NCBI GenBank assembly: GCA_947629395.1
Contig: CANRDQ010000012.1
Location: forward strand, 1 to 32,820
Length of the DNA stretch: 32,820 nt
From: an uncultured Bacilli bacterium
GTDB lineage: Bacteria; Bacillota_I; Bacilli_A; RF39; UBA660
Direction of reading: 5' to 3'
Positions 16,105-24,854 of the stretch are shown here, piece by piece. Under the pieces are notes generated by a model. The model was not told the origin of the DNA and did not search any database. It saw only the letters and a program-made list of their open reading frames with translations. The position numbers and the translations under genes were made by a program. Each line of letters begins with the position of its first letter. Position 1 is the stretch's first letter.

Positions 16105-18273
16105 ATGATTGCTGGTGTTTTAGTACAACTATCTAATAGGAATATTGATCGCATTTTTGATTATAATATTCCTGATGACTTAAGAAGTAAAATAAAATTA
16201 GGAATGAGAGTCAAAGTTCCTTTTGCTTACCAACAATTAGAAGGTTTTGTTTTAGAAATAAAAGAAAACTCTTCTTATGATGATTTAAAAAGTATAGAAA
16301 GTATAGTCGATGAAGAAATAGTTTTAAATAGTGAACAACTTGAACTAGGTAAACTTATGAAAAAAGATACTCTTTCTACTTTAATTAGTTGCTATCAAGT
16401 AATGTTACCTAAAGCTTTAAAAGCTAAAGCTAATTCTTCTATATCTAAAAAGTATGATACTTTTTATAAATTAGGAACTAAAAAGTTAGATAAGTTAAAT
16501 CCTTCTCAACAAAAAATAATAGATATAATTAATGAAAAAGGGGAGATTAAAAGAAGTGAAGCTTTAGATATTTCTACTAGTAGTTTAAATACTTTACTTA
16601 AAAAAGATATCTTAATCCCTGTTAAAAAAGAACATTATCGTATTAGTTATTCTTCAGAGTTAAAAAAGCCTCATGAATTAACTACCGAACAACAAAATGT
16701 TGTTGATCAAATATTAGAAGAGAAAGAAAAAAATGCTTTCTTAATTTATGGTGTAACAGGTAGTGGAAAAACTGAAGTATATATGGAGTTGATAGAAAAT
16801 ACTTTAAAAGAGAATAAGACCGCTATTATGTTAGTCCCAGAGATTTCTTTAACTCCACAAATGGTTAAAAGATTTGGAGATAGATTTGGAAATAAGATTG
16901 CCGCTATTCACAGTGCTTTAAGTGATGGAGAAAAATATGATGAATATAGAAGAATCTATAGGGGAGAAGTAAATATTGTTATTGGAGCCAGATCAGCAGT
17001 TTTTGCGCCTCTTAAAAATTTAGGAATTATCATTATAGATGAAGAACATAGTGATTCTTATAAACAAGATTCTTCTAATCCTAGATACAATACTCTAACA
17101 GTAGCCTTAGAAAGAGCTAAAATGAATAATGCAAAAGTAGTAATGGGAAGTGCTACTCCATCTTTAGAGACTTTTGCGAGAGCTTTAAAAGGTGTGTATA
17201 AACTTTTATGTTTACCACATAGAGTTAATGGTAATAGTCTACCACAAGTAAATATCATTGATATGAATGAAGAATTAAAATATAGTAAAGGTCATTTTTC
17301 AAGAATTTTATTAGATAAAATAAAAGAAAAAGTAGAAAAGAAACAACAAGTAATTCTCCTTTTAAACAGAAGAGGTTATTCATCTTTTGTTACTTGTAAA
17401 AATTGTGGTTACACTGTTAAATGTCCTAACTGTAATATTACATTAACTTATCATAAAACAAGCAATACTTTAAGATGTCATTATTGTGGTTATGGAGAAA
17501 AACATCTTACAGTCTGTCCTGAATGTGGCGAAAAAGCTCTTAATGATTTAGGTGTCGGAACTCAAAAGATTGAAGAAGAGTTACTTAAGTTAATTCCCGG
17601 TATTAGAGTTTTAAGAATGGATTTTGATACTACTAGTAAAAAGGGAATGCATAGGAAGATGATAACTGCTTTTAAAAATCATGAGTATGATGTTTTACTA
17701 GGTACACAAATAGTCGCAAAAGGGTTAGATTTTGAATTAGTTACTCTAGTTGGTGTTATGAATGCGGACACAAGTTTAAATATCCCTGATTTTAGAAGTA
17801 GTGAAAATACTTTCTCTTTATTGTCCCAAGTAGCAGGTAGAAGTGGTAGAAGCAAAGAAAAAGGGGAAGTCATCATTCAAACATTTAATCCCCAACATTA
17901 CGCTATTGACTTTGCTAAAAATCATGATTATTTAGGTTTTTACAAAGAAGAAATGAAAATTAGACATAAGTTAAATTATCCACCATATTATTTTTTAGTG
18001 TACTTAAGAATTAGTGGTAAAGATAGTGAACTTGTCTTTAAAGAAGCAACCCGTATAAAAAATACTTTAACTAGAAAATTAGAAAAAACCATTGTTTTAG
18101 GGCCAACCCCTTGTAATATCTTTATGAAGAATCTTCATTATCGATATTCTATTGTTTTAAAGTATAAAAAAGAGGATGAGCTGTACAACTTATTAAACAA
18201 AATCATAGATTATTATAAAAGTAATAATAAAATTACAATTGATTTAGATTTTAACCCTATACATTTTGACTAA
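16105..18273 (+). CDS. priA: Primosomal helicase PriA
   Basis: Replication-restart 3'-to-5' DNA helicase, 722 aa, a usual length. Domains in order: N-terminal 3'-end-binding domain (FDYNIPDDL, then MRVKVPFAYQQLEGFVLEI), a winged-helix linker, and the helicase lobe with GVTGSGKTEVY (Walker A, Lys222), LVPEISLTPQM, and DEEH at 312-315. The zinc region contains CKNCGYTVKCPNCN, CHYCGY and CPECG (Cys431-Cys474), eight cysteines for two zinc ions. GTQIVAKGLDF and QVAGRSGRS, late helicase motifs, follow. It is the first gene of the housekeeping block; in B. subtilis priA also stands before def and fmt. The stop codon overlaps the -35 of the next promoter. Confidence 0.96.
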   Translation: MIAGVLVQLSNRNIDRIFDYNIPDDLRSKIKLGMRVKVPFAYQQLEGFVLEIKENSSYDDLKSIESIVDEEIVLNSEQLELGKLMKKDTLSTLISCYQVMLPKALKAKANSSISKKYDTFYKLGTKKLDKLNPSQQKIIDIINEKGEIKRSEALDISTSSLNTLLKKDILIPVKKEHYRISYSSELKKPHELTTEQQNVVDQILEEKEKNAFLIYGVTGSGKTEVYMELIENTLKENKTAIMLVPEISLTPQMVKRFGDRFGNKIAAIHSALSDGEKYDEYRRIYRGEVNIVIGARSAVFAPLKNLGIIIIDEEHSDSYKQDSSNPRYNTLTVALERAKMNNAKVVMGSATPSLETFARALKGVYKLLCLPHRVNGNSLPQVNIIDMNEELKYSKGHFSRILLDKIKEKVEKKQQVILLLNRRGYSSFVTCKNCGYTVKCPNCNITLTYHKTSNTLRCHYCGYGEKHLTVCPECGEKALNDLGVGTQKIEEELLKLIPGIRVLRMDFDTTSKKGMHRKMITAFKNHEYDVLLGTQIVAKGLDFELVTLVGVMNADTSLNIPDFRSSENTFSLLSQVAGRSGRSKEKGEVIIQTFNPQHYAIDFAKNHDYLGFYKEEMKIRHKLNYPPYYFLVYLRISGKDSELVFKEATRIKNTLTRKLEKTIVLGPTPCNIFMKNLHYRYSIVLKYKKEDELYNLLNKIIDYYKSNNKITIDLDFNPIHFD

Positions 18274-18294
18274 AGTACATAAAATTGATATAAT
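18266..18294 (+). promoter_or_regulatory. Near-consensus promoter overlapping the priA stop
   Basis: TTGACT (18266-18271), 17 nt, TATAAT (18289-18294), with TG at 18286-18287. It is one of the best promoters in the window by match, and its -35 includes the first base of the priA stop codon. It separates the following unknown gene and fmt from priA control. Confidence 0.85.
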
Positions 18295-18319
18295 TAGTGT
18301 GATAATAGGAGGTGAATTT

Positions 18320-19546
18320 ATGTTAGAGAAAATATTAAAGAGAACTGACGTAAAAGATTTTTTACATGAAGTATTAAATGATATTAGATTTACTTCTAAA
18401 AAAAGTCAATTTTCACCTAATGGAGAACTTTATATCTATAATCAATATAGCTTATTAGTAGTTATAGATTCTATCATTAAGTTCTCAATTATTATCGATG
18501 ATGAATCATATTTTGAAGATTATATTCAACAATTAAGAAGACTATTAAAGAGAATTGATAATCATAGAGATTTAGTATATGGAGTAAATAAATTACTTGG
18601 ACAAATCGTTATGAGAATTCTAAATCTTGAAAATATGGAAAGTGTAGAAAATAAAAAACAGATTTTAGCTTATATTTATGATAAATATGTAGTAAATGGA
18701 TACTATTTTTATAGTTGTGTATCTAGTATGAAAGATAAATTAGAAATAGAAGGAATAGATCCTTTAACTATGGATATTCCTGTTAATAAATTAAAACAAA
18801 TTAACTATATTTTAAATAATCATAAATGTAATAATATATTAGGAATAGACTTTACAGAAAATGTACACTTTTTAGTTACAGATTCACCAGCCTTAGCTTA
18901 TTTTAATGCTATTTGCTTTCCTAAATATTTATCTGATATCTGTACTTTTAATTCTTATATGAAAGGTAAAGACTATGATCAAGATGCTTTTTGTACTAAG
19001 GATTATGAAGCTTGTAGAGAAAACATAATAAAGTTTTGTAAGAAACAAGGTCTTTCTTTAGATGAAGGACAAATAATTATTAAAACTTTAACCTCAGAAT
19101 GGAATAGATTAGATTTATATAATAGTAAACCGTGTATAGTCTTTATTAAAAGAAGTAGTTTTGATATGAATTATTTATCAGAATATAGACAAATTTTAAA
19201 TGGTTGTGAAAATAAAGATATAGTATTATCTATTTCTGAAGTTATGGAAAGTAAAGTTATATCTGAGAAAAGATATACACCATTTACCAAAGATGAAATA
19301 GATATAAAAGTAATGCCAAGTTATCAAGAATTATTTGAAGAACCAGAAGAAGTAATGTTTAAACAAGAAGTTCCACAATTAATTTTAAATGAAAATAATA
19401 TTGAAGATTTAAAAGATGAAATATGTCCTAATTATTTAGATAAAGCTGTTAACGAATATGGTAAAGCTACCTTTTTAGGATTGATAGGTCTTTTAATGAT
19501 TGCTCTTGGGTCAACCTTATTAATATTACTTACTTATTATAGCTAA
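18320..19546 (+). CDS. Unrecognised protein with a C-terminal membrane anchor
   Basis: I do not recognise this family. 408 aa. The body (1-380) is soluble, charged and mostly helical-looking, with a middle section (170-240) that carries several cysteines (HKCNN, ICFPKYLSDIC, FCTKDYEAC, IKFCKKQ). The last 25 residues (ATFLGLIGLLMIALGSTLLILLTYYS) are a single membrane helix with almost nothing after it, so the body is probably cytoplasmic, as in tail-anchored proteins. The start at 18320 follows AGGAGGTG (18307-18314); an in-frame ATG at 18266 lies before the promoter -10 and is rejected. It lies between priA and fmt, the place of def in B. subtilis, but shows no deformylase motif (no GxGLAAxQ, no HExxH). 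It is probably co-transcribed with fmt, 14 nt downstream. Confidence 0.8.
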   Translation: MLEKILKRTDVKDFLHEVLNDIRFTSKKSQFSPNGELYIYNQYSLLVVIDSIIKFSIIIDDESYFEDYIQQLRRLLKRIDNHRDLVYGVNKLLGQIVMRILNLENMESVENKKQILAYIYDKYVVNGYYFYSCVSSMKDKLEIEGIDPLTMDIPVNKLKQINYILNNHKCNNILGIDFTENVHFLVTDSPALAYFNAICFPKYLSDICTFNSYMKGKDYDQDAFCTKDYEACRENIIKFCKKQGLSLDEGQIIIKTLTSEWNRLDLYNSKPCIVFIKRSSFDMNYLSEYRQILNGCENKDIVLSISEVMESKVISEKRYTPFTKDEIDIKVMPSYQELFEEPEEVMFKQEVPQLILNENNIEDLKDEICPNYLDKAVNEYGKATFLGLIGLLMIALGSTLLILLTYYS

Positions 19547-19560
19547 AGATAGGAGAAAAT

Positions 19561-20499
19561 ATGAAGAATATAAACGTTGTATTTATGGGAACACCAGATT
19601 TTGGAGTACCTATACTAGAAGGATTAATTGAAAATTATAATGTTATTGGAGTAGTAACTCAACCAGATAAGAAAGTTGGTAGAAAACAACAATTAAGACA
19701 TACTCCCATTAAAGTAGTAGCACTTGATAATCATATCAAAGTATTACAACCAACAAATATAAAAGAAGAATATCAAGATGTCGTAGACCTTAAACCAGAC
19801 ATAATAGTAACTTGTGCCTATGGACAAATAGTACCAAAAGAAATACTAGAAGCTCCTAAGTATGGATGTATTAATGTTCATGCTTCACTTCTTCCTAAAT
19901 TAAGAGGAGGCGCACCAATCCAAAAATCCATTATAGATGGCTATCAAAAAACAGGTATTACCATTATGTTTATGGCAGAAAAGATGGATGCTGGAGATAT
20001 CATCAGTCAAAAAGAAACAATTATTACTGATGATGATACTTTTGGAAGTCTTCATGATAGATTAAGTATAATGGGACGTGAATTATTACTTGAAACAATG
20101 CCTAATATTATTTCTGGTAATATTGAAAGAACAAAACAAAATGAAGATGAAGTAACATATGCTTATAATATTAAAAGAGAAGATGAAAAAATAGATTTTA
20201 ATAAAAATACTAGAGAAATATTTAATCATATAAGAGGACTTAATCCTTTTCCTGCCGCTTTTACAACCTTAGATGATAAAATTATAAAAGTATATAAAGC
20301 TAGTATGGCAGATAGAGTTTATACTAAAGCTCTTAATGGAGAAATTGTCGCAGTATATAAAGATGGAATTGGTGTTAGTACCAAAGATGGAGAAATCATT
20401 ATTAACGAAATAAAAATAGAAGGAAAAAATAAAGTTAAAGTTAAAGATTATTTAAACGGAATAGATAAAGACAGTTTAATTGGTAAAATATTTAAATAG
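19561..20499 (+). CDS. fmt: Methionyl-tRNA formyltransferase
   Basis: Transfers a formyl group from 10-formyl-tetrahydrofolate to Met-tRNA(fMet) for translation start. 312 aa, typical. The N-terminus reads VVFMGTPDFGVPILEGL; VTQPDKKVGRKQQL is the tRNA-recognition loop region; the catalytic core is INVHASLLPKLRGGAPIQ with the Asn-His pair, and Asp of AEKMDAGDI. The C-terminal OB-like domain starts near 205 (INGxxRGLNPFPAAFT-like segment, here HIRGLNPFPAAFT). AGGAG stands 5 nt before the ATG. No peptide deformylase gene adjoins it in this window, although the product of Fmt normally needs one; def must be elsewhere. Confidence 0.96.
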   Translation: MKNINVVFMGTPDFGVPILEGLIENYNVIGVVTQPDKKVGRKQQLRHTPIKVVALDNHIKVLQPTNIKEEYQDVVDLKPDIIVTCAYGQIVPKEILEAPKYGCINVHASLLPKLRGGAPIQKSIIDGYQKTGITIMFMAEKMDAGDIISQKETIITDDDTFGSLHDRLSIMGRELLLETMPNIISGNIERTKQNEDEVTYAYNIKREDEKIDFNKNTREIFNHIRGLNPFPAAFTTLDDKIIKVYKASMADRVYTKALNGEIVAVYKDGIGVSTKDGEIIINEIKIEGKNKVKVKDYLNGIDKDSLIGKIFK

Positions 20500-20508
20500 G
20501 TGAATATT

Positions 20509-21222
20509 ATGAAAAATTTTGATCCAGAGAAAATAAGTGAATTTTTAAAAAGTCCAAAAAGCAAACCAGTATTATTCTTTGGCTTTTATTTCATATTTTT
20601 TCTAGTACTTGCCTTATTATTTAGAATGACTCCTGCCACTCCCAAGAATCAAGTTCCCCAAGCTAGACCTAAGCACTATTATAATTTAGGAAAATTAGAA
20701 GATGGTAATTTTCATTTTGATTACAAGTATAATATCAATAATATTATGTATACCTATACAGGTGATCAAAATGGTGTAAGACAAATTTTTTCTAAGAGTT
20801 CTAATAATGTAGTAGAAGATTATTATGGCTATACAAATTTATTCATGCAAAAACAAAATGGTGTTTGGAATAAATGTAATAATCCTTATGTCTTTTATGA
20901 ATTTTTAGATGTTAATAATATTAAGAAAATACTTTCTAAAGCTACCTTTATGTCTAAAACAGAATTTCAAGATGATAGTAAATCTTATACATATCAAATA
21001 TCTACTTCAACCCTTGAAAAAATTATTTCCAATAATATCGTCGATTTAGATGATGTTCCTAATCAAATTGTTATTACCATGGATGAGAACTCTTATGTTG
21101 AAAAGATAGATTATTCTCTAAATAGTTATGCTTTATATAAAAATCCTAACTTAAAAAATGTTAATATTTCTTTAAGTTATAGTGATTTTGGAAATATAAA
21201 AGAAATAGAAGAACCTAAATAA
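20509..21222 (+). CDS. Unrecognised single-pass membrane protein in the rsmB position
   Basis: Family not recognised. 237 aa: a short cytoplasmic N-terminus (KNFDPEKISEFLKSPKSK), one membrane helix at about 20-41 (VLFFGFYFIFFLVLALLF), then about 195 outside residues rich in Tyr, Asn and beta-strand patterns (GNFHFDYKYNINNIMYTYTG, SKSYTYQIST, NQIVITMDENSYVEKIDYSL). Alternating strands of this type recall lipoprotein-carrier or YycI-like outside domains, but this is a guess. The start at 20509 uses AGGTG (20498-20502); a GTG at 20500 is part of that site. It begins 9 nt after fmt, where B. subtilis has the rRNA methyltransferase rsmB; nothing like an RsmB motif is present. Confidence 0.78.
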   Translation: MKNFDPEKISEFLKSPKSKPVLFFGFYFIFFLVLALLFRMTPATPKNQVPQARPKHYYNLGKLEDGNFHFDYKYNINNIMYTYTGDQNGVRQIFSKSSNNVVEDYYGYTNLFMQKQNGVWNKCNNPYVFYEFLDVNNIKKILSKATFMSKTEFQDDSKSYTYQISTSTLEKIISNNIVDLDDVPNQIVITMDENSYVEKIDYSLNSYALYKNPNLKNVNISLSYSDFGNIKEIEEPK

Positions 21223-21251
21223 TAGACTAAAATTTTATAGTTTGGTACAAT
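21223..21251 (+). promoter_or_regulatory. Probable promoter of the rlmN-rpe operon
   Basis: TAGACT (21223-21228), 17 nt, TACAAT (21246-21251) with TG at 21243-21244. It starts right after the stop codon of the preceding gene. Confidence 0.55.
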
Positions 21252-21271
21252 ATAGGTCGGAAGTGAAGTTT

Positions 21272-22294
21272 ATGCAAAGTATTTATGATTTATCAAAAGA
21301 AGATTTAGAAAATTATTTTATTGATCATGGTGAGAAAAAGTTTCATGCAGATCAACTATTTACTTGGTTATATCAAAAAAAGATTCATTCTTATCAAGAA
21401 GTTACAGATATAAAAAAAGATTTTTTAGAAGTTTTAAAACAAGATTTAGAAATTAAAGAACTTAAAACATTAAAATTAGAAAAAGATGTTGATGTAAATA
21501 AATATTTATTTTTGTTAGATGATGGTAACTGTATTGAGTCAGTTTTAATGAAACATGATTATGGAAATAGTATTTGTATTTCTAGTCAAGTTGGCTGTAA
21601 TATGGGATGTGCTTTTTGTGAAAGTGGTAGAGTAAAGAAAGTTCGTAATCTAGAAGTTGGTGAAATGGTTAGACAAGTTTTAGCTGTTGAAGAGGACTTA
21701 AAAGAACGAATCTCTCACATAGTTATTATGGGAATAGGAGAACCATTTGATAATTATGATAATGTTATGAAATTTTTACAAATTATGAATGATCCTAAAG
21801 GTTTAGCCATAGGAACACGCCACATGACAGTTTCAACTTGTGGAGTTATTCCTAAAATAGAAGAATTCATGAATTTTAAAGGGCAAGTTAACTTAGCTAT
21901 TAGTCTTCATGCTCCTAATGATGAGTTAAGAAGTAAACTAATGCCTATTAATAAAGTTTATCCATTAAGTAAATTAATGCCTATACTAAAAAAATACGTT
22001 GAAAAAACTAATCGACGTTTAACATTTGAATATATTTTACTAGATGGAATTAATGATAAAGATAGCGATGCTTTAGAATTAGTTAAACTAATTCGTGGTA
22101 TAAATTGTTATGTTAATTTGATTCCATACAATAATAATTCAAAACTTGAGTTTAATCGTAGTAAACCGATGCAAATTATGAAATTTTGTGATATACTAAA
22201 GAAAAATCATATACAAGTAACAATCAGGAGAGAGTTTGGTAGCAACATCAGTGCTGCATGTGGACAACTTAGAAGTAAGAAGGAGGAACTATGA
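21272..22294 (+). CDS. rlmN: 23S rRNA (A2503-C2) / tRNA methyltransferase RlmN
   Basis: Radical-SAM enzyme that methylates C2 of A2503 in 23S rRNA and, in E. coli, A37 of some tRNAs. 340 aa. The CxxxCxxC iron-sulfur motif is CNMGCAFC (Cys109, Cys113, Cys116), SQVGCN comes just before it, GIGEPFDNYDNV is the SAM-binding GxGEP, and the C-terminal catalytic cysteine is in SAACGQLR (Cys330). The start at 21272 is preferred to a TTG at 21242, which lies in the promoter. The site before it (GGAAGTG) is weaker than those of neighbours. The stop overlaps the prpC start (ATGA). The order rlmN-prpC-prkC-rsgA-rpe is conserved in Bacillota. Confidence 0.96.
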   Translation: MQSIYDLSKEDLENYFIDHGEKKFHADQLFTWLYQKKIHSYQEVTDIKKDFLEVLKQDLEIKELKTLKLEKDVDVNKYLFLLDDGNCIESVLMKHDYGNSICISSQVGCNMGCAFCESGRVKKVRNLEVGEMVRQVLAVEEDLKERISHIVIMGIGEPFDNYDNVMKFLQIMNDPKGLAIGTRHMTVSTCGVIPKIEEFMNFKGQVNLAISLHAPNDELRSKLMPINKVYPLSKLMPILKKYVEKTNRRLTFEYILLDGINDKDSDALELVKLIRGINCYVNLIPYNNNSKLEFNRSKPMQIMKFCDILKKNHIQVTIRREFGSNISAACGQLRSKKEEL

Positions 22295-23034
22295 AATCTT
22301 TTTATCTAACAGATGCTGGAAAAGTAAGAGATCACAATGAAGACAGCGTCATAATTGTAAAAAATAATAACAATGATTACTTGATGGCCATCGCTGACGG
22401 AATGGGAGGTCATTGTGCTGGAGAGGTAGCTTCATCTATAGCTATTAGTTATTTAGGAAAACACTTTAACGAAACATTTTTTAATATGACTAAAGTAGAT
22501 GCCGTTAATTGGCTAAGGGATTGTGCCAAAGAAATAAACACATTAATCTTTAGACATGAAAAAGAACATCCAGAAAGCAAGGGAATGGGTACAACTTTAG
22601 TTGTGGCTATTGTTACTAATGATTATATCTTATTTGGAAATATAGGAGATTCTAGTGGCTTTGTTATTAAAGATGGTAAACTTCATAAAGTAACTTATGA
22701 CCATACTTTAGTTAACTTACTAGTAAGTGCTGGAGAGTTAACTAAAGAAGAAGCTAGTAATCATCCTAAGAAAAATGTTTTAATGAAAGCACTTGGTGCC
22801 AATGATCCAATTGATATAGACATATTTGATTGTGATATGGAAGTAAGTGAACTTGTTCTTTGTAGTGATGGACTTACTAATATGTTAGATAAAGAGCAAA
22901 TTGAAAGAGTATTAACAAGTGATCTTGATATTGAAGATAAAGTAATTCGTTTAATTAGAAAGGCAAATAACAGGGGTGGAACAGATAATATTTCGGTTGC
23001 ATATTTGATTCGTGATAAGGTAGGTGGCGAGTAG
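22291..23034 (+). CDS. prpC: PP2C-type Ser/Thr protein phosphatase PrpC/Stp
   Basis: Metal-dependent phosphatase that reverses phosphorylation by the PASTA kinase encoded next. 247 aa, the usual length. Motifs in order: DAGKVRDHNEDS (Asp and Glu of the metal site), IADGMGGHCAGEVAS, GMGTTLVVA, IGDSSGFVI, DHTLV, LCSDGLTN and GGTDNISVA, all canonical PP2C blocks. It overlaps rlmN by 4 nt, preceded by AAGGAGGA within rlmN, and ends one base before the kinase start, so the antagonist pair is made from one transcript with nearly coupled translation. Confidence 0.96.
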   Translation: MKSFYLTDAGKVRDHNEDSVIIVKNNNNDYLMAIADGMGGHCAGEVASSIAISYLGKHFNETFFNMTKVDAVNWLRDCAKEINTLIFRHEKEHPESKGMGTTLVVAIVTNDYILFGNIGDSSGFVIKDGKLHKVTYDHTLVNLLVSAGELTKEEASNHPKKNVLMKALGANDPIDIDIFDCDMEVSELVLCSDGLTNMLDKEQIERVLTSDLDIEDKVIRLIRKANNRGGTDNISVAYLIRDKVGGE

Positions 23035-23035
23035 T

Positions 23036-24841
23036 ATGGTGACTAAGGGAGATTTTATTAATGAGCGTTACCAAATAATCAAAAGTATTGGTGAAGGTGG
23101 AATGGCTAATGTTTATTTAGCTCATGATACCATCCTAGAACGTAAGGTAGCAATCAAAATCTTAAGAGGAGATTTATCTAATGATGAGAAGTTTGTAAGA
23201 CGTTTTCAAAGAGAGGCTCTTTCTGCTTCCAGTCTTTCACATCCTAATATTGTTGAAATGTATGATGTAGGAGAAGATAATGGACTTTACTATATTGTAA
23301 TGGAATATGTAGAAGGAAAAACCTTAAAACAGTTATTAAAGAAACGTGGAAATCTTACCTTATCAGAAGCAATTGATATTATGCTTCAACTTACTGATGG
23401 TATGGCTCATGCTCACGATTCCTATATTATCCATCGTGATTTAAAACCTCAAAATATTATGATTCAAGATGATGGACAAGTTAAAATTACTGACTTTGGT
23501 ATTGCAATGGCCTTAAACTCTACACAACTTACACAAACAAATTCAGTAATGGGATCTGTTCATTATTTGCCGCCAGAACAAGCAAATGGAAAAGGTTCAA
23601 CTATAAAAAGTGATATTTATTCTATGGGTATTATCTTCTATGAACTATTAAGTGGTAGTTTACCATTTAAAGGAGATAGTGCTGTTGAAATAGCTTTAAA
23701 ACACATGAAAGAACCATTACCAAATTTAATGGATTCTGATTCATCAATACCTCAAAGTATTGAAAATATAATTTTAAAATCAACTGCCAAAAATCCTAAA
23801 AATAGATATGAAGATGCTAGAGCTATGCATGAAGATTTATTAACTGCTCTAGATGATGATAGAATGGATGAAGAACCTTATAAATATAAATATCCTGAAG
23901 GAGATATTGATGGTAGTACTAAACCAGTAAAGAAACTAAGTGATATTGATAAAGAAACACCTAAAGCAGAACCAAAAGGTAAGAAAACTAGTAAATGGAA
24001 AAAGCTAGATAAAAAACAAAAAGCTGCTGTTATCTTAGGAGGAATTTTTGGAGTAATTCTTTTAGGTTTACTTATAACATTCTTTGTTGTACCAAAGATA
24101 ATTGATGAACCTGATGTAAAAGTTCCAAGTGTTAAAGGATTAAAAGTATCACAAGCTCAAGATAAATTAGAAAAAGCTGGATTTAAAGTTAATAAAACTA
24201 TTAAGACTGTAAGCAGTAAGAAAATAAAGAAAAACAGAATTGTTAAAACAGACCCAGCTGCTGGTAGAACTGTTAAAAAAGGAACAAAGATAACCTTGTA
24301 TAAATCAAAAGGTGAAGAAACATATACTATTGAAGATTATGTAGGTAGAAATTATATAGAAGTTCAAACTTTACTAGAAGAAGTACATGAATTAAATGTT
24401 ACTATTGCTAAAAGAGATCCAGGAGATAATGAAGAACATGAAGCTCAAGAAATAATTGGTCAAAGTTTAGCTAAAGGATCAAAAGTTAAAAAAGGAGATT
24501 CAATCACTTTGTTTATCCCAGATTTAGAAGAAGAATTTCCTGATATGCAAGGAAAAAATTGGAGTTTAGAGGATGCTCAAGCTTTTGCTGATAAATATGG
24601 ATTAGTTTTGAATGTAGAATATCAAGGCGTAAATGATTCTAGTTTAATAGGAAAAGTTATTGGTCAATCTCGTGCTGCTGGAAGTCCACTTGTTAGAGGT
24701 GCTAAACTTACCGTAACAGTTGGAAAGAAAGCTGACCCAATACCACAAACTCCACCAGCAGAAACAAAGGAGAAAACATGTACTGATCCTAATCAAGTAT
24801 GGAATGATGCTACTCAACAATGTGAACCAAAAATAGAATAG
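23036..24841 (+). CDS. prkC: PASTA-domain Ser/Thr protein kinase PrkC/StkP
   Basis: Membrane sensor kinase that answers to peptidoglycan/muropeptides and lipid II. 601 aa. The cytoplasmic kinase domain (about 10-270) has GEGGMANVY (P-loop), VAIKIL, HRDLKPQNIM (catalytic loop), DFGIA and the activation-loop SVHYLPPEQ. A basic linker and a membrane helix (about 330-352) follow, then three PASTA repeats from about 359 (DVKVPSVKG), 428 and 498. The C-terminus is odd: a Pro-rich linker and a 20-residue tail with two cysteines (TCTDP...QQCEP), not usual in PrkC. The start is taken as ATG 23036 with AGGTGG at 23022-23027; GTG 23024 and GTG 23039 are in frame and possible. It stands after prpC and before rsgA, as in B. 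subtilis. Confidence 0.95.
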   Translation: MVTKGDFINERYQIIKSIGEGGMANVYLAHDTILERKVAIKILRGDLSNDEKFVRRFQREALSASSLSHPNIVEMYDVGEDNGLYYIVMEYVEGKTLKQLLKKRGNLTLSEAIDIMLQLTDGMAHAHDSYIIHRDLKPQNIMIQDDGQVKITDFGIAMALNSTQLTQTNSVMGSVHYLPPEQANGKGSTIKSDIYSMGIIFYELLSGSLPFKGDSAVEIALKHMKEPLPNLMDSDSSIPQSIENIILKSTAKNPKNRYEDARAMHEDLLTALDDDRMDEEPYKYKYPEGDIDGSTKPVKKLSDIDKETPKAEPKGKKTSKWKKLDKKQKAAVILGGIFGVILLGLLITFFVVPKIIDEPDVKVPSVKGLKVSQAQDKLEKAGFKVNKTIKTVSSKKIKKNRIVKTDPAAGRTVKKGTKITLYKSKGEETYTIEDYVGRNYIEVQTLLEEVHELNVTIAKRDPGDNEEHEAQEIIGQSLAKGSKVKKGDSITLFIPDLEEEFPDMQGKNWSLEDAQAFADKYGLVLNVEYQGVNDSSLIGKVIGQSRAAGSPLVRGAKLTVTVGKKADPIPQTPPAETKEKTCTDPNQVWNDATQQCEPKIE

Positions 24842-24854
24842 TAAAAGGTGTTAT

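Noticed and set aside
18320..19546. Peptide deformylase, because of the position between priA and fmt
   Set aside because: No GxGLAAxQ, EGCLS or HExxH motif is present, and the length (408 aa) is far from that of Def.
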